In this document: piece by piece, positions 18,911 to 22,453 of the stretch | Numbering within the stretch: the first letter of the stretch is position 1 | How the letters are laid out: each line of letters starts with the position of its first letter | DNA from: Apostichopus leukothele | Taxonomy: Eukaryota; Echinodermata; Holothuroidea; Aspidochirotida; Stichopodidae | Direction: 5' to 3' | NCBI GenBank assembly: GCA_010014835.2 | Contig: JAAAKB020070260.1 | Coordinates: 1-22,453 of the forward strand | Length of the DNA stretch: 22,453 bases | The notes under the pieces: model-generated | Seen by the model: the letters and a program-made list of their open reading frames with translations, nothing else | What the model was told of the DNA's origin: nothing | Database searches by the model: none | Position numbers and translations under genes: made by a program

Positions 18911-21420
18911 CTAACAGTTTGATTTTATTTTTAATGTTTAATCGTTAAAATTTCCATCAAATTTTCCAGTGCTTGAGATACATTATCTTCATGAATATGC
19001 ATAGTCATTGATACATCAATTGCTAACTTCACCGAATAGGTAAAGTTGGAACCCAATCTTATCAAAGGTCAAAACAATAACATGTTTGCTTCTAGTTGTT
19101 TTGAATATCTTGAGAATGCTGGGTAGGAATTGAATGCAAATTTCACAGGATGGTTTAGAATATCTTCTTTCATCAGACAAATATCACTTTTTATCGGGAA
19201 AATCCTTTCGATGAGTCTTATGGTACAAACAGTGTGCATTGTTTTACATTGTTTTTATATAGACTTAAGAGAACATAAGCATTACTGCACAAAACCAACC
19301 AGGGTATAAAGTTCATTGTCATCCAACATTATTTGCATATTGAAAACTGTGTTATCTTCTTATATTCGAATGCAGTCAAAGTAAAATTGAGTGTGTCAAC
19401 CGAAAGAATGCAGTACATTCAGGAACCACACATTTAAATTCAGAGTAAACATTATAAGTTGGTGCTATATTGTGCTTTAAAAAAGAGATTTACTATGCAG
19501 TTTACTTATGTACCATGACAACCTACTGGAGATAAATCTGCATGTGTACCTCGGATTACTAGATTACCGAGTTAGTTATTCAGAGATAGAAATATGCTAC
19601 AAATCTAATTACCTAGAAATTATTTTGCCATTGATCACTGTTCACAAGATATTGATCATAAATAAAGGCAAACGAAAAAAAAAATGTAAAAAAACTCGCG
19701 AGGAATTTTGTGTTCAGGTTAATTACCAGTTCCTAACAAAAGGCACAAAGATAATCTAAACAGTCACAGGCCTCAAAATTCTGTACATGCCAGTGGATTT
19801 CACTGTTGCCGAGAGACGAGAAAAAAAAGCATTCAAATTTTTCTTCCAGAGGTAGACATTAAGAACATATAAACACAGGGTACGTCGGTTAACAATTGTC
19901 AGTCAAAGAAATCAACATGATTTCTATTATATCTAGCATAAGCTCATAATATTACTGATTAAAGTCATTAAATATCATCAATTGGTCTTCTTTCAAAAAG
20001 CCTGACATACAGTGTTACACAATCACTTGTGTTGTAATTCAGGAAAATGCCAGTGAGAAGTTCATTTTAGCCAATAGATTTATCAAGCACTTCCATTTTT
20101 GTCGCATGTGGCTAAATTGTGAAATTCTATACCTGAGCCAGGTGCCATGTAATATTGCTTCTTTACATCAATTATCTTCTTTATATTTCAAAAATACCCA
20201 ATGACAATGTATATCTATCGGGTCAGCTCACAGACCATCAATAATGCCTTAAAATAGAGCAGCAAAAAAAAACAATTTGCTTGATATTTCGAAACGGTTC
20301 TCGAGTATAGGAGGTCCGAAAACTGCCAAATTATTCATACATATTTGTAGGTCTTAAACTAGGATGTCAACACTTTGTAGAGTGGCAGTAAAATGCTCAT
20401 TCAAGTCGGTAAATGACTGACCATTATTTGACCTTCTAGCATATTATTTGGCTATACTGAAGGCCTTTAGGAGCTGAGAATCTTTATATTGATTGTAAAC
20501 TCTGATTCATGTTATGAAGTAGTTTTTTCAGGGTAACATTTCAATGGCTATAATATAAAATGCTTGCATTAATTTAAAAACTATCATACAAGCATTTTGC
20601 AGAAAATATTTGTTGTCATAATAGCACAAACATATAATTACAATCAATGCTTAATTACAACTTTTCCAGTATAAAAAATAAACGATATGTTGTCATTAAC
20701 GGGGTGTATTTGGTCTGCATAGGCACATTCTTACAGATAGAGCCTTTGTTTTATTCCAAGAAACAAAACACAGAGGGTGGTTTGAGATGTTGTCATGGGA
20801 GCAGTTACTTTGCGAAGGTCTCCAGACATCATTAACATAAGATAACAAGAATTTCGATCATTGAGTTTTTTTCTGAAATGTACAGTTTTAAAGTTCCATG
20901 GTTGATGGGCTGTGCCACAATCTTATCCCATGTTTTCTTCTGAAATATATGTCTGAAATCTGTTCACTTTTAAAACACACTATCTGTCTTACAGGTGAAA
21001 GAAATTATTATTTGACAAAACAAAGATTGTCTTGTGAGTAAAATGAACCATCATTTGATGTTTCAAGAAAAGAGAAAAAAGAAGCAAGGTAGTGTCTTAC
21101 GAGTGAACGAACAACCGTTAGATGTTTTGTAAAAGACAAAAAAGTTGTCTATTGAGTGAAATGAAAGATTGATTGTTTTTTTGTTGTATTTTTGAGATCA
21201 GGCTTTCAATGTTGTGTAATAAAATGAAAAGAAGAATCTTGTCACATTCTTTGGATTTTTTATTCTGGGTTTGTCTCATTACATGTAAATAACACAGGAT
21301 CAAAATAAATATGGCTTTTCATCGCCAGGTGCAAGTCAACATTTGCTTAATAGTCCTTCTAGATGTGTGATTGTAAGTAGCCAGTTTAGGTCATGGTCAA
21401 AAATAGTTTCAAGCAATACA
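18911..21420. other. Gene-free AT-rich DNA
   Basis: I see no exon, RNA gene or repeat that I can name. Short open frames (for example 19508-19759 and 20647-20835) look like chance in low-complexity AT-rich sequence. Confidence 0.6.
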
Positions 21421-21427
21421 CACTGTA

Positions 21428-21495
21428 GGGAGTGTTAGCTCAATGGTTAACGCCGGTGCCTTTCAATCATAAGGTCCCGAGTTCAAGTCACACAA
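21428..21495 (+). repeat. tRNA-derived SINE head or tRNA pseudogene
   Basis: GGGAGTGTTAGCTCAATGG begins like a tRNA, with a good RNA polymerase III A box (TTAGCTCAATGGTTA). A B-box-like GAGTTCAAGTC lies at 21479-21489, about 30 bp further on as in a tRNA. Between them GCCTT and AAGGT can pair as an anticodon stem around an 8-base loop. The acceptor and T stems do not pair properly (no complement to GGGAGTG after the B box), so this is not a functional tRNA. The right boundary of any SINE body is unclear; sequence to about 21650 may belong to it. Confidence 0.7.
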
Positions 21496-21837
21496 GATTA
21501 ATGTATGTCGTCCAGTTACAGAGTTGTGAATAGCTACTACGTCACGTGTCAATTGCAGCAGATATATTCTTTCAGAGTGCAGAAGTACAATTCGAGGGCA
21601 ATTTCTCGTTTTCGCGCAGACGATAATTCTTCTCTGCAGATATAGCCTAACCATCTTGAACCTTTACGTTTTGTGATAGTTTAATCATGTAACCTAACCA
21701 TTTTACTAATGTATACAAAATGATAACACATTAACTGTTATCGATGAATTACGCAGCTTTAACCCAGAAGAGTCGCCTGAACGTTGACTTTTCATATCAA
21801 TTTGTTGAAATTAAAACCGGTTGATTTCGATTTTGGA

Positions 21838-21854
21838 TTTTTTTTTTTTTTTTG
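21838..21854. repeat. Poly-T run
   Basis: An uninterrupted run of about 17 T follows TTTTGGA. It could be the reverse-strand tail of a retroposed copy, but I see no matching element or flanking duplication. Confidence 0.7.
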
Positions 21855-22104
21855 GACGAATACTTAACATTGCAATTAATAATGGCTATGTGGTATCTAC
21901 ATTATAAGCCTGTAATGAAAGAACTGTTCAGGAAATTTCCTTTAAAGTTCTTAAGTTATGTAATTTCTCAAGGAAAAGGTGTGCTTGCAATATTAAATTA
22001 CAAAACCACCCAATATGCTTATAACCTGAGCAAGCGGACTTGGATCATTTGGCCTGCTAACAACCTCATGTGCCCTTTGGCATCTTATTTCTGCCAACTC
22101 GCAT

Positions 22105-22126
22105 CCCCCCCCCCAAAAAAAAAAAA
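22105..22126. repeat. C10A12 tract
   Basis: Ten C are followed directly by twelve A and then TCACACACACAC. It is almost the same junction as C10A9 at 41-59. Confidence 0.95.
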
Positions 22127-22199
22127 TCACACACACACCCGGTAAAAGTATACGATTTTCTCCCATCCTTGATCAATGTTAGATTAAAGCCCTACGAAG

Positions 22200-22360
22200 A
22201 AGATATGTTTGACAAATATTTGACATTTCGGACATTTGTGACCTTAAATGATCTTTGACTTCCTTATCCTTGACCGGACTGAAACCATAGGAGATTAAAA
22301 GATTTCCCAATTTGACCTTCGATCTTATTTATGTGTAAACATCATGAAACCTCTGACATG
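22200..22360. repeat. Second TGACC-rich dispersed repeat stretch
   Basis: It contains GTGACCTTAAATGATCTTTG, then CTTATCCTTGACC and CAATTTGACCTTCGATCTT. The phrasing resembles the repeat at 5860-6050, but the two do not align closely by eye. I cannot fix the ends or the family. Confidence 0.35.
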
Positions 22361-22453
22361 AATAACAACTTAGATGATTTCCGTTAGGATCGAGTTAAAT
22401 ATGCTGCGAGCGACAGGCTTTGAACTGGTTTTGAAACACAGCCAGACAGATAG

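Noticed and set aside
21428-21495. Functional tRNA gene
   Set aside because: The A and B boxes are present, but the acceptor and T stems do not pair and the anticodon loop has the wrong size.

Overview
The window is animal (metazoan) nuclear DNA. It is AT-rich, with spliced genes whose introns run from about 0.2 to 1.4 kb, long gene-poor stretches and many simple repeats. Its two recognisable genes, and a dispersed repeat with 'TGACCTTTGACCT' phrasing, suit a marine invertebrate, possibly a deuterostome such as an echinoderm. That placement is inference: no sequence here is diagnostic of a species.

Left part (about 409-6980, minus strand): seven consecutive coding exons of PRKDC, the catalytic subunit of DNA-dependent protein kinase (DNA-PKcs). 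I recognised it by reading the exons and comparing them with human DNA-PKcs from memory. The exons give about 416 codons from the helical-repeat scaffold roughly one third of the way along the protein. All seven join in frame through GT-AG introns, although the last donor is uncertain. The kinase domain and both ends of the gene lie outside the window.

Middle (about 6981-15890): no exon I can support. It holds a G-rich minisatellite, a (GAGT)n microsatellite, poly-C/poly-A junctions, a degenerate pyrimidine-rich repeat and, at 7110-7150, a 41-bp near-perfect palindrome with 19-bp arms between two copies of a 7-bp direct repeat. The palindrome looks like a miniature foldback insertion.

Right part: at 15896-17302 (plus strand) lies one uninterrupted 468-codon gene for a type I membrane protein. 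It has a signal peptide, an LRRNT cap, leucine-rich repeats, an LRRCT cap, a Thr-rich stalk, one membrane span and a 43-residue tail. Its coding sequence is visibly richer in G, C and CpG than its surroundings, and a splice-acceptor-like tract lies just before its ATG, so an upstream non-coding exon is likely.

The last 5 kb is AT-rich and apparently non-coding, with a CTGAAGA...GAAAC hairpin like those seen in Penelope-like retroelements, a tRNA-derived SINE head and a second TGACCT-type stretch. I see no PRKDC exon upstream of 6980, so the LRR gene may sit inside a very long PRKDC intron on the opposite strand. I see no functional link between the two genes.
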